Source: Mariniblastus sp. (GTDB taxonomy: Bacteria > Planctomycetota > Planctomycetia > Pirellulales > Pirellulaceae). From it: a DNA stretch of 64,000 nt. A program made the translations under genes and the position numbers. Positions 1 to 8,861 of the stretch are shown one piece after another (the first letter of the stretch is position 1; every line of letters starts with the position of its first letter). The DNA lies in contig WTFU01000186.1 of assembly GCA_011523945.1 (NCBI GenBank), positions 7,736-71,735 on the forward strand. Reading direction: 5' to 3'. Under the pieces are notes generated by a model. It was not told where the DNA came from, did no database searches, and was given only the letters and a program-made list of their open reading frames with translations.

Positions 1-785
1 ATCAGAACATTCGTGAGCGGACTCTGATAACCGGTGTTCAACTCCGATAACTGAGTAACCGCCATCTGGCCGTCTTCATCGTCCGCGCGTGTCTTACGGA
101 TCTTGTAGGCCAGGATATACAGTTTATAAGACCACTCACCACTGTCCGCTGTCGCCGACTGATTAATATAAGGAACAACAATCGCACTCCAGGAGATTCG
201 GCCTTTTGACTGGCGAATCAATGCCTCCCCGTTTACGCCGCGATCAAAAATTTGTAGCGGCGGATCGAGGTCATCTACACCACCCCCAAAAGAAAGATCA
301 TCGCCACCCCGGAAAAACCTCTGGGCGACACCGAGCGTCATTCCAGTTTTTCCAAACACCCATTGGCCGGTATTATCCTGTAGACCGCCGGGAATCGCCA
401 GATTTAGGACGGGAAACTGCAATTCAGCGGGTAGTGTTCCATTGATCGTTGGATTCAGTGGAAAAGTGCCCGCTCCATTCTCAATCACGCCTAACGGATC
501 CAGCGCGAATATTTCGGGACCATCGGTAGCCGGATCATAAGATCGGTTTTGTGCCGGGATCCACCAGTTTTCAGGATTTCGATACCCGCTAATTTCAAAC
601 TGAGAGTACGCATTACGTGCCAATTGGACTGCGGCATCACTATCCATCCCCACCTTCGCTTGCTTGACGGCAAAAGGGATCAGGACCATGACTCCGGCAA
701 CGCCAATCATGGCGACCACGATCGAAGTCAGCACCTCGATGATCGAAAGACCGTTTCTAGGTTGGTTATTTGTTATTGTTTTCAT
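1..785 (-). CDS. Prepilin-like protein, GspI/PilV type (3' end cut by window edge)
   Basis: The reading frame opens with ATG at 785 and stays open to position 1, so the C-terminus lies outside the window. Residues 11-30 form a class III prepilin signal: a basic start, then Gly followed by a hydrophobic helix with Glu at the +5 position (GLSIIEVLTSIVVAMIGVAG). The motif II(E)VL resembles GspI/PilV minor pseudopilins rather than the major subunit. The remainder is soluble and rich in Asn, Gly and Trp, with no recognised domain. It is the last of four consecutive prepilin genes on this strand and starts 26 bases after the stop of the previous one, so it is probably cotranscribed with the pilus/secretion ATPases upstream. 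The exact role (minor pilin or tip subunit) is inferred from the N-terminus only. Confidence 0.8.
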   Translation of the reverse strand, partial: MKTITNNQPRNGLSIIEVLTSIVVAMIGVAGVMVLIPFAVKQAKVGMDSDAAVQLARNAYSQFEISGYRNPENWWIPAQNRSYDPATDGPEIFALDPLGVIENGAGTFPLNPTINGTLPAELQFPVLNLAIPGGLQDNTGQWVFGKTGMTLGVAQRFFRGGDDLSFGGGVDDLDPPLQIFDRGVNGEALIRQSKGRISWSAIVVPYINQSATADSGEWSYKLYILAYKIRKTRADDEDGQMAVTQLSELNTGYQSPLTNVL

Positions 786-811
786 GGCAGGAATCCGGAT
801 GAGGAGAAGCG

Positions 812-1972
812 TTACTGAGCAGCACTCTGAAAACCTTTGGCAATTCCGCGAGCGTACTCAATTCGAGCGCCAAGAGAAGCATTGGGATCTGTAGGTACCG
901 TATTGGAAGCTACGTTGGTCGCACCTGTACTGTTGTTGAGAGTAACCCATAAATTCGCCGGCGAATCGAGTACTCCGTTGTTGGGTAGCGGTTCAATTTC
1001 ATACTCAGAGACATAAAAGAACAGCGGACCATTGGGTATACGTGAATCAATAAATCCACCGACCCGTCCGGGCTGTGGAAACTGAGTTGGGTCTTCAAAT
1101 TCATCGACATAGTTAACGTCTAAATAAGGGTTGTAGTAATAGACCCGATCCACGCCACCATTTGAATTGAAGATGATCTGAACTGTCCGTGACGCGTAGG
1201 CCATTTCTAAATTCGCCACCGCACCGGCATTGGGATCCGGAGGTAAGATGATCTCATCAAACCAACTCCGCGTCGGCTCCACTAATGGTCCTGCGGTGTT
1301 GGCATTCACATTGATTGGACCCGAATAACGCATGTCGACCAAGAATCCATTGGGAAGATCAACTCGACTGGAGGCCAATTTTCGGGGTTGTCGGTGAACG
1401 ACAAACGGAACTGGTGAATTCAACGTCGGCAAGGAAGGCAATACAGCACCACCCATCCCAGCGCTCAAAGTTAACACTTTGAACGGAACATTCTGAGCAT
1501 CGGTTCTTGTCTGTGAATTCCCGATTCCAATGATTCGGTATTTCACCGAATTATAGTTGACGCTGATATAATCATTAACCAAGACAGCGTCTGACTCGAA
1601 AGGCGGCGGCACCTCAATCACATACTCGGAGACTGGATAGGCCAAATTATCAGCAGGCGCCAAGTCGCCCGTGTACGGCGGCACTTTTCGCATCAAGTAC
1701 ATGGTGGTTGCACCATACATCACGCCTTCATCATCAACGAAGTTTTCATTCCGTTCAATAATCACGCCGGCGGTTCCATCGTTGACCGCATTCTGACTTG
1801 CCTTGGCCAAAAGACTACCGACCACTCGCGCTGATTCACGAATATTTCGATCCTTATTAATCGTTCTCAAGCGAGGTAACATCACCGCCGTAATCACAGC
1901 GAGAATGGAAATCACAACCAGCAATTCAACCAGGGTGATTCCGCTATTTCTCTTGAAAGATGTCTTCATCAT
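812..1972 (-). CDS. Prepilin-type N-terminal cleavage/methylation protein
   Basis: A 386-residue protein with a clear prepilin leader: MMKTSFKRNSG followed by ITLVELLVVISILAVITAVML, giving a GspO/PilD cleavage site after the Gly and the conserved Glu at +5. A GAGAG purine run precedes the start. The long soluble part has no recognised domain and is much larger than a typical major pseudopilin (about 140 residues), so it probably forms a minor or specialised pilin. It lies between two other prepilin genes, 18 bases downstream of the calcium-repeat prepilin stop. The family of the N-terminus is certain; whether it builds a pilus or a type II pseudopilus cannot be settled here. Confidence 0.85.
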   Translation of the reverse strand: MMKTSFKRNSGITLVELLVVISILAVITAVMLPRLRTINKDRNIRESARVVGSLLAKASQNAVNDGTAGVIIERNENFVDDEGVMYGATTMYLMRKVPPYTGDLAPADNLAYPVSEYVIEVPPPFESDAVLVNDYISVNYNSVKYRIIGIGNSQTRTDAQNVPFKVLTLSAGMGGAVLPSLPTLNSPVPFVVHRQPRKLASSRVDLPNGFLVDMRYSGPINVNANTAGPLVEPTRSWFDEIILPPDPNAGAVANLEMAYASRTVQIIFNSNGGVDRVYYYNPYLDVNYVDEFEDPTQFPQPGRVGGFIDSRIPNGPLFFYVSEYEIEPLPNNGVLDSPANLWVTLNNSTGATNVASNTVPTDPNASLGARIEYARGIAKGFQSAAQ

Positions 1973-1990
1973 ATTTCTCTCGTTAGCGGA

Positions 1991-2947
1991 TCAATTAAAA
2001 TCCTGGGTGTCACGACTGGAAAAGACAATGATTCGGATGTTGTTAGTGACCTGGACGCCATCCCTGAGAAGAGGATCGTAAGTTCCATTTTCATCGCGTG
2101 CGTCAGGGATTCCATCGCCATCATCATCGGAATCTTCGAGATCAGGGACAGCATCTCCATCATCGTTCGGGTCGGTGACGTCATCGTCTCCATCCTGATC
2201 AGTATCCTGATTTTCGGGAGCACGTTGCTGGATCTCGTAAAGAAGTGGTTCGCCAAACGCATCAACCACTTCCATCAGTTGATCGCCATCGGTATCGGCA
2301 ATAGCCTGAGCACCCAGCGCTTCAACCGCCGGTGCCCCGTCAAAATCATAGGCGTATAAGAATTGATAGAGGTACTCACCCGGCAAATTCAAATCGTTGG
2401 GATTCTGCTGAGCGAGTAGCTGCCAGCGTTGCATGACGGCAGAGTAGGGGGCATTCGAATTACCCAAAAACGAATCGTCGCGGTAGAAACCAATCGGATC
2501 TGAATCGATTGTAGGATTCCCAGACCCCACGTATCCAGGTCCGGGTATAAATGGACTTACAACTCGATTTGAATTGGGAACGTAAGCTTCCGTATTCGGG
2601 TTATACAATGGTCTTGGCAATTCCACATCAATTAACTCGGAAATCACTTGATAGCGTGCCTCGCGTAACATCTGTCTCGTTACCGGTGCGCTGAGTGCCG
2701 CACTTAAATCGATGGGCATTCGCCGAACGGAATAATCTTCCATCACGACTTCCATAATCGCATTGATCTGCGTGAGTCGCGCTTCGGTGGCCGAAATCTT
2801 AGCATCGGTCTGAGCCTGCCGCATGACCCCCAACGCCATCGTTGAGAGTACGGTCACAATCGCAATCACCAATAGCAACTCAACCAATGTGAAACCACAT
2901 CGGCTAAAATCGCCAGGGATGATTCGTTTTTTGGGTTTATGTTTCAT
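1991..2947 (-). CDS. Prepilin with aspartate-rich calcium-type (TSP3-like) C-terminal repeats
   Basis: A 318-residue protein. Residues 17-39 are a prepilin helix (CGFTLVELLLVIAIVTVLS) with cleavage expected after Gly18 and Glu at +5. Residues 218-223 (DTDGDQ) and especially 248-290 carry repeated DxDxDG-type loops (DTDQDGDDD, NDDGD, DDDGDGIPD) that match the thrombospondin type 3 / EF-hand-like calcium-loop pattern. Calcium binding is common in type II pseudopilins such as GspG, but there it uses a different short loop, so this repeat array is unusual. It sits second in the four-gene prepilin run. Calcium binding itself is inferred from the motif pattern. Confidence 0.85.
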   Translation of the reverse strand: MKHKPKKRIIPGDFSRCGFTLVELLLVIAIVTVLSTMALGVMRQAQTDAKISATEARLTQINAIMEVVMEDYSVRRMPIDLSAALSAPVTRQMLREARYQVISELIDVELPRPLYNPNTEAYVPNSNRVVSPFIPGPGYVGSGNPTIDSDPIGFYRDDSFLGNSNAPYSAVMQRWQLLAQQNPNDLNLPGEYLYQFLYAYDFDGAPAVEALGAQAIADTDGDQLMEVVDAFGEPLLYEIQQRAPENQDTDQDGDDDVTDPNDDGDAVPDLEDSDDDGDGIPDARDENGTYDPLLRDGVQVTNNIRIIVFSSRDTQDFN

Positions 2948-2991
2948 GGTTGAAGAGCCGTAAGGAGGGATTGAGAAGAGTAGAACCGCGG

Positions 2992-3891
2992 TTATTTCAC
3001 CGCCGAACTATCGAAGGTACCGGAAAGATACCGATCAAGCATTCCATCGCAGAAGTTACAGAGGTTGTCCGACGCGTACTTGTCACTGGCAAGAACTGGA
3101 TTGACAAGCCCTGACGTCGTCTGAACACCCCACTGCGTTGGGTTCGCCGGAGGGTTGTCGGGATCGACCGGCAACTTATCTAGACCCCAGGTTATCAACT
3201 GAAATGATTTTGGATTTTCATAGGATCGAAAAGGTGTACCAATGTTGTTTTGCACATAGTAGCCATCATACGAAGTACCGTTGTTGTAGCTCCTCGCATC
3301 AATGTAAAGGAACGGGGCTTCCGTGTTAGCTTGCTGCATGTAAGAGGCAACCAAACCGTTTTCCACCAACTGCTCGCCTTTGAATTCATAAAACACATCC
3401 CGCTCAAGCGTTGCGTCATCGTAGGTCGTGGGATAGGAACCAGGGGCGACTCCATTGGTGACCGGATACTGCTTATTTTTTAACAAACCGGAGAGCCAAA
3501 ACACCAAATCCTGACCCGATGCATGATCGATATTTTGACCGACGTTCTGCCACCACAAATCGATCCGGCGGTTGGTACCACTGACCACTTCGCCTTCACG
3601 GTTATTTGGAGCAAGTCGGTTGATGTAATTCAAAAGTGCGGTCGGTGGATTGGCGGAGTTTCTAATCCTGACCCAACTTGGAGGATAAAATCCATGATGT
3701 GTTTTGAAATTCTCAATCGACTGTTCGATCTGTTTCATCTCCATCAAGATGGCAGTTCGCCGGGCGGATGACATCGCAGGAATGACCGCAGCCATCAACA
3801 TACCCGCCAAAATAGCAATGACCGTGATGGCAACCATAATTTCGGTTAACGTGAAACCGGATCTCGATCGAAAGCGGCGTTGATTAGTCAT
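2992..3891 (-). CDS. Prepilin-type N-terminal cleavage/methylation protein, GspG-like N-terminus
   Basis: A 299-residue protein starting at ATG 3891 behind a good ribosome site (GGAGA about seven bases upstream). The N-terminus MTNQRRFRSRSG precedes the helix FTLTEIMVAITVIAILAGML, a textbook type IV prepilin signal with Glu at +5. The pilin helix continues into an amphipathic stretch, then a soluble domain of about 240 residues of unknown fold. It is the first prepilin after PilC in the transcription order, which is where a major subunit often lies, but its size argues against a simple GspG. A Cys pair near the C-terminus (CNFC) could form a disulphide or bind metal; this is speculation. Confidence 0.85.
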   Translation of the reverse strand: MTNQRRFRSRSGFTLTEIMVAITVIAILAGMLMAAVIPAMSSARRTAILMEMKQIEQSIENFKTHHGFYPPSWVRIRNSANPPTALLNYINRLAPNNREGEVVSGTNRRIDLWWQNVGQNIDHASGQDLVFWLSGLLKNKQYPVTNGVAPGSYPTTYDDATLERDVFYEFKGEQLVENGLVASYMQQANTEAPFLYIDARSYNNGTSYDGYYVQNNIGTPFRSYENPKSFQLITWGLDKLPVDPDNPPANPTQWGVQTTSGLVNPVLASDKYASDNLCNFCDGMLDRYLSGTFDSSAVK

Positions 3892-4014
3892 TTCATTTCT
3901 CCGGAAGAGTTTCTTCTATAGGTTGGAAAAGCGGGATGGATTCTTGCGTTAAATTCTTACTATACGGGACCCGGAGCGATTGCAGTTCATTCGGGCAATC
4001 GCCCCGAGATTTCA

Positions 4015-5421
4015 TTACTTGTTACTGGTCAAACCGGAAATGATCGCGATCAGCGGCATGAACAGGGATGCCACAATAAACAACACCACCAGTCCAAGGA
4101 AAATGATCATCAACGGTTCGATCATCTTCATCATTCCTTCGGTCAACTGCTCGACCTCTTCTTCATAGTAGTCAGCGACTTTGTAGAGCATCGTGTCGAG
4201 CTCACCAGTCTCTTCACCTACCGCCACCATGTTGACCACAAGATCTTCAACGACTGGCTTTTTGTAGTTCAGGAAGTACCACGCACCGCCAATCAATGAC
4301 ATAAATGCACAGCCATACATCACAAAGAACCAGAGATCCGGCTTAACAAACAAGATGGACAACGGCGGCAAGGAAACACTGATCAAAAAGAAGAATGCCG
4401 TCACTGGATGGAAAGAAGGAAAAGAGTTGGCCTTCATCGGACTGGCGATTGTGTCACCTTCACGAATCGAATCAGTAACCTTACTGTAAACTTTCTCATA
4501 CATCGCGTTACCGGATGTTTCTCGAGTAATCGTCAAGCCCTCGATAATTGGAACACCGGAGGCAATCAAAGCACCGAGGGTTCGAGTCGTTCGAGCCAGA
4601 TTGGATTTCTCAACCAGCTTACCCATCACTGGCAGTTTGAGCAGGAACAGGTGCCAACCCATGCGTCCCGCCCGGAACTTACAAACCAGAGAGATAAACA
4701 GGATCATCGCAATCGGCATGAGCGGGAACAGGAACCAAAGGTTCACAACGCGATCTGAAATCGCCATCAACAACTGAGTCATCGCCGGCAGCTCAATTCC
4801 AAACTCAGTAAACATCTTCTGGAATTCAGGAATAATTTTGAGCATGATGAAAGTCAAAATACCGATCGTGAACAAGACGACCATGATCGGATACATCATC
4901 GCACCAATGACTTTGTTCTTCAGCGACTGAGTTCGCTCTTTAAATTCAGCCAAACGGCGTAGAATCACTTCGAGAGATCCCCCCGCTTCACCCGCCTTGA
5001 TCATGTTGACGTATAGTCGGTCAAATACCTTCGGCGATTTCGCGAGTGCCTCGGAGAGCGACGCTCCACCTTCAATTTCGTCACAAACGTCAATCAAACC
5101 ATTCTTCAGCGCTCCCGGCTTAGCTTGCTCTTCGAGAATTTTCAAACTTCGAAGGATCGGCAGACCCGCGTCCTGCAAAATCGACAACTGACGTGTGAAC
5201 GTCACGATTTTCTTACCACCGGCACCACCGACGGCGAAAGATTTGCGGTTCTTGCCAGACGAGGCCGCGGCACCTTTGGCCTGCTTTTGAACCGCAATCT
5301 TGGTCACGAAATAGCCCATCGATCGAATCGTGGCCTGGGCATCATCCTGCGTGGCCGCTTCGATGATATCCTTGATTTCCTGACCCTGAGGGTCCATCGC
5401 TTCAAACTGATAAGTTGGCAT
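4015..5421 (-). CDS. pilC: Type IV pilus / type II secretion inner-membrane platform protein (PilC/GspF family)
   Basis: A 468-residue membrane protein that forms the inner-membrane base of the pilus or pseudopilus machine and contacts the GspE/PilB ATPase. AAGGAAA precedes the ATG at 5421. Residues 1-45 match the N-terminal PilC segment (YQFEAMDPQGQEI); the first T2SF domain spans about 72-195 with a membrane segment near 177-197, and a second lies near 225-248. The second T2SF domain begins near 280 (RTTRTLGALIASGVPI) and ends with the conserved VGEETGELD at about 401-409 and the C-terminal helix at 436-462. Between residues about 334 and 392 there is an extra stretch with two predicted membrane helices that the usual family lacks. 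Gene order ATPase-PilC-prepilins supports the call. Confidence 0.93.
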   Translation of the reverse strand: MPTYQFEAMDPQGQEIKDIIEAATQDDAQATIRSMGYFVTKIAVQKQAKGAAASSGKNRKSFAVGGAGGKKIVTFTRQLSILQDAGLPILRSLKILEEQAKPGALKNGLIDVCDEIEGGASLSEALAKSPKVFDRLYVNMIKAGEAGGSLEVILRRLAEFKERTQSLKNKVIGAMMYPIMVVLFTIGILTFIMLKIIPEFQKMFTEFGIELPAMTQLLMAISDRVVNLWFLFPLMPIAMILFISLVCKFRAGRMGWHLFLLKLPVMGKLVEKSNLARTTRTLGALIASGVPIIEGLTITRETSGNAMYEKVYSKVTDSIREGDTIASPMKANSFPSFHPVTAFFFLISVSLPPLSILFVKPDLWFFVMYGCAFMSLIGGAWYFLNYKKPVVEDLVVNMVAVGEETGELDTMLYKVADYYEEEVEQLTEGMMKMIEPLMIIFLGLVVLFIVASLFMPLIAIISGLTSNK

Positions 5422-5535
5422 TTTCAGTTTCCTTTTCGACTTAGGTTGACTCGCTCAATTGGCCGAGTCTCTTATTCAGGTCGTTCGTAAAATTAAATAT
5501 TTAAAATTAGTTTGTTAGTTCGCTTCAATGATTCG

Positions 5536-7254
5536 TTATGCATCCAGTATTGTCTCGCGCACCACTTCTTCTGCTGTGGTCGTGCCGTCAAACGCGAGCT
5601 CGACACCCATGTCGCGCAGCAATCGCATCCCCTTGGACTGAGCTTTGGTACGCAAGTCGTCGGTATTGCAGTTGTCATTAATCATGTCGCGTAATTCGTC
5701 ATCCATGATCATCAATTCAAACAGACCGACGCGGCCCTTATAGCCGGTGTTGCTGCAACTGGCACAGCCAGCACCGCGGTAAAAACTTTTGCCTTCGCAT
5801 TGTTCAGCATTCAGATCGAGCTCGAGCATCATCTCGTCACTCACCGCAACCTCCTCTCGGCATTCAGCACAAATTCGCCGCACCAAACGCTGCGCCAAAA
5901 TTGCCTCGACCGTTGCGGTAATCAAGAACGTAGGAACCCCCATGTCCTTCATCCGCGTCACCGTACTGGGAGCATCGTTGGTGTGCAAAGTACTGAAAAC
6001 CGTGTGTCCGGTAAGAGATGCCTGAACGGCAATCTCAGCAGTCTCGAGATCTCGAATCTCGCCGACAAGAATCTTATCCGGATCCTGCCTTAGAATCGCT
6101 CGCAACGCTTTCGCAAACGTCACGTCAATGTCGTGGTTGATCGGAATTTGAATGATGCCATCAATGTCGTATTCGACCGGATCCTCAGTCGTGATCAATT
6201 TGTCCTCGATCACATTCAACTCAGACAGGGCGGAGTAAAGCGTCGTCGTTTTCCCCGAACCGGTTGGTCCGGTTACCAAAATAATCCCGTTTGGTTTCGC
6301 AATTACCGTGCGAAACTGTTCCATAATCTGAGCATCCATCCCGACGTTATTGAGATCCAGCGAAACCACGGAACGGTCAAGCACTCGACAAACAACACTT
6401 TCGCCAAACATCGTCGGCAACACACTGACGCGAAGGTCAACCGGGTGACCACCGACCATTAATTCGATTCGGCCGTCTTGCGGCAATCGTCGTTCAGAAA
6501 TATTCAGGTTCGCCATCACCTTAATTCGCGTCGTGATCGCAAACGCAAGGTGCCGCGGAGGCGGAACCATTTCGAACAACACTCCATCGGCTTTGATTCG
6601 AATCCGGAATTCATCCTCAAATGGCTCGAAGTGAATATCACTGGCGTGATCTTTAATCGCCAGCAACAACACCATATTGAGTAGCTTTCGAACCGGGGCA
6701 CTTTCAACCAGTTCATTCACGTCCGAAAGGTTAATTGGACCATCAGCGGAAAGGGCTTCGGTCGCCTTTTTGAGATCGTCATCGTTTTCAAGATCACTAA
6801 TGATCTTCTCAATACTCTCTGACTCTTCATTAAAGAACTTATCAATTGACTTAAGAATCTGAGATTCCGTCGCCACCAGCAAACGAATGTCGTAACCCAA
6901 AAAACGCCGCAACTCATCCTGCATCGAAAGGTTCTGCGGGTCACAGGTCGCAAGGGTCAACACGTTTTCATTGAGCTGCAACGGAATGACCCGGTAAAGC
7001 TGAGCCATCGCATCCGAGACCGATTCCCGGGCAGATTCCGGGGGAACCACACCTTCGATATCGACATGGTTGAGTCCAAATTGCTCGCCAAGCGCCTGAA
7101 TCAATTCATCGTCCGAAATCAGACCCATATCCTCAGCCACACGGCCAATCAATTGACCTGGATTTTGAGCCTGCTCTTCGACGAGCATCTCCAGTTGATC
7201 GTCGGTAATAAAACCTAAGTCGACAAAAATTTGACCGAGTCTTCGGACGGCCAT
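5536..7254 (-). CDS. Type II secretion / type IV pilus assembly ATPase (GspE/PilB family), copy 1
   Basis: A 572-residue hexameric ATPase that powers pseudopilus or pilus extension at the cytoplasmic face. Start ATG 7254 has AGGTG upstream. Residues 1-150 are an MshEN-type N-terminal domain, followed by the catalytic core: Walker A GPTGSGKT at 329-336, Asp box near 357 (TEDPVEY), Walker B ILVGEIRD at about 395-402, and His box STLHTNDAP at 421-429. A zinc-type tetracysteine is present (C462, C465, C497, C500), as in GspE and PilB and absent from PilT. It lies between pilT (upstream) and pilC (downstream). A second, divergent copy is encoded at 8862-10586; which one drives which process is unknown. 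Confidence 0.95.
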   Translation of the reverse strand: MAVRRLGQIFVDLGFITDDQLEMLVEEQAQNPGQLIGRVAEDMGLISDDELIQALGEQFGLNHVDIEGVVPPESARESVSDAMAQLYRVIPLQLNENVLTLATCDPQNLSMQDELRRFLGYDIRLLVATESQILKSIDKFFNEESESIEKIISDLENDDDLKKATEALSADGPINLSDVNELVESAPVRKLLNMVLLLAIKDHASDIHFEPFEDEFRIRIKADGVLFEMVPPPRHLAFAITTRIKVMANLNISERRLPQDGRIELMVGGHPVDLRVSVLPTMFGESVVCRVLDRSVVSLDLNNVGMDAQIMEQFRTVIAKPNGIILVTGPTGSGKTTTLYSALSELNVIEDKLITTEDPVEYDIDGIIQIPINHDIDVTFAKALRAILRQDPDKILVGEIRDLETAEIAVQASLTGHTVFSTLHTNDAPSTVTRMKDMGVPTFLITATVEAILAQRLVRRICAECREEVAVSDEMMLELDLNAEQCEGKSFYRGAGCASCSNTGYKGRVGLFELMIMDDELRDMINDNCNTDDLRTKAQSKGMRLLRDMGVELAFDGTTTAEEVVRETILDA

Positions 7255-7344
7255 AGGACACCTAATTCTTTAATTTTTAGTTATTGATTTGTGAATTTCA
7301 GTTTTGTGAATCTCAGTGTTGCAAAACAGGGAGCCAAATTTCTT

Positions 7345-8478
7345 CTAGTAATCTTCCTCGTCATCCATCTCCAGATCACCTTCACCCAACGGCATACCTT
7401 CTTCCATCTGCCGACGTGCGGTGGCAATTCGCTTGGCAAGTGCGTCCGGATCCTGAGCCTTGCCAAGGGCATCTTCCATCTCAATTTTCTCATTGACCCA
7501 ATGCTCGAACAGACAATCGTCCATCAGCATCATGCCGAACTTGGCACCCGTCTGAATCGCTGAGTTGATTCGGAAAGTTTTGTTTTCGCGAATCAGGTTC
7601 GCCACACCAGGCGTCACCACCAACGACTCAAATCCAGCAATTCGACCACCGCCAATACGTGGCAACAAAGTCTGAGCAAGTACGCCGATCAAGGACGTCG
7701 AAAGCTGGGTTCTGATTTGCTCCTGAAGCTGACCGGGGAATGCGTCAATAATTCGGTTCACTGTACCCTGAGCACTATTGGTGTGCAGGGTGCCAAACAC
7801 GATGTGCCCCGTCTCCGCCGCTGAAATAGCTGCTTCGATCGTGTCGAGATCGCGAAGCTCACCAACGAGAATCACATCCGGATCCTGACGCAAGGCTCGC
7901 TTGATCGCCTCGGAAAATGAGGGAACATCAACGCCCACTTCACGCTGGTTGACCGTCGATTTTTTGTGATAGTGATAAAACTCAATCGGGTCTTCGATCG
8001 TAATGATATGGTGATCAACCCGCTCATTGATAAAATTGACCAAACTGGCCAAAGTCGTACTCTTACCAGAACCTGTCGGCCCAGTGACCAGAATCAAACC
8101 TCGGGGACGCATGCACAATTTCGTGAAAATATCGGGGACGCCCAGCAACTCCGGCGGTAACATCTCGTTCGGAATCTGACGCAACACCATCGCGATATCG
8201 CCGCGCTGCTTGAAAATCGAAACACGAAATCGAGCCTTGTCCGCATAGGCAAATCCAAAGTCGGAACTTCCGATCTCCTGCAACTCACGCTGACATCGCT
8301 CGGGCGCGATGCTCTTCATCAAAGCAACCGTATCTTCTGAATCAAGCACCTTGGTTTCCAGTTTTCGCAATCGACCATGCAAGCGGAAAACCGGCGGCTG
8401 CCCCGTCGTAATGTGAATATCGCTTGCTCCCTGTTTCACACAGGCTTCAAGCAGTTTGTCGATAAGTACGGTTGCCAT
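7345..8478 (-). CDS. pilT: Twitching motility ATPase PilT
   Basis: A 377-residue retraction ATPase of type IV pili, acting at the inner-membrane base. The N-terminus (LLEACVKQGASDIHITTGQPP) is the short PilT PAS-like domain. Walker A GPTGSGKS is at 133-140, the Asp box IEDPIEF near 161, Walker B ILVGELRD near 203, and GTLHTNSAQ near 230. The retraction-linked AIRNLIRE motif appears as GVANLIRE at 291-298, and there is no tetracysteine, both typical of PilT. The C-terminus extends about 30 residues beyond the E. coli-type protein and is acidic. Presence of PilT argues that this cluster builds a retractable pilus rather than only a type II secretion pseudopilus. The start at 8478 has only a weak purine run upstream. 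Confidence 0.95.
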   Translation of the reverse strand: MATVLIDKLLEACVKQGASDIHITTGQPPVFRLHGRLRKLETKVLDSEDTVALMKSIAPERCQRELQEIGSSDFGFAYADKARFRVSIFKQRGDIAMVLRQIPNEMLPPELLGVPDIFTKLCMRPRGLILVTGPTGSGKSTTLASLVNFINERVDHHIITIEDPIEFYHYHKKSTVNQREVGVDVPSFSEAIKRALRQDPDVILVGELRDLDTIEAAISAAETGHIVFGTLHTNSAQGTVNRIIDAFPGQLQEQIRTQLSTSLIGVLAQTLLPRIGGGRIAGFESLVVTPGVANLIRENKTFRINSAIQTGAKFGMMLMDDCLFEHWVNEKIEMEDALGKAQDPDALAKRIATARRQMEEGMPLGEGDLEMDDEEDY

Positions 8479-8861
8479 AAGTCTTTTTCTTTTACGTTTC
8501 CTGTTTTACCGATTTCCAATTGGAGACCGCGTCACCCAAACACCAGCCCCCGGGTTAAAGGGCGCCAGTTCTTATTGTTTCCAGTTTACTGCCGCCCAGA
8601 TACTGAAGAACGCCTCTTCAATTAAAGACGCGATTCAATCCGAGCAAGGGAAGCGTTGAGTTGGGACCAAGAAAGGATAAGTGAGTCGTTAGTGGCTATT
8701 CGGGAGAAGAGGAGGGATGGGTGATCTTCTTAAATAACTGAATAAATATAAATCCGAAGATCGCTCTTATTGTTCGCATCCACCCTCTCGACGTCCAAAA
8801 ATCTTCCCATTTTACCGCAAAAGCGCCTCAAAACAGGAAATAACCACCCATAAGGACTACA
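8479..8861. other. Intergenic gap between GspE-type copy 2 and pilT
   Basis: This stretch of 383 bases separates the second GspE-type gene from pilT on the minus strand. No frame in it looks coding. It may hold a pilT promoter read leftward, but no convincing -35/-10 pair was found. A loose 6-bp inverted repeat (GATCTT/AAGATC, about 8721-8764) is AT-rich between the arms and may be chance. Confidence 0.4.
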
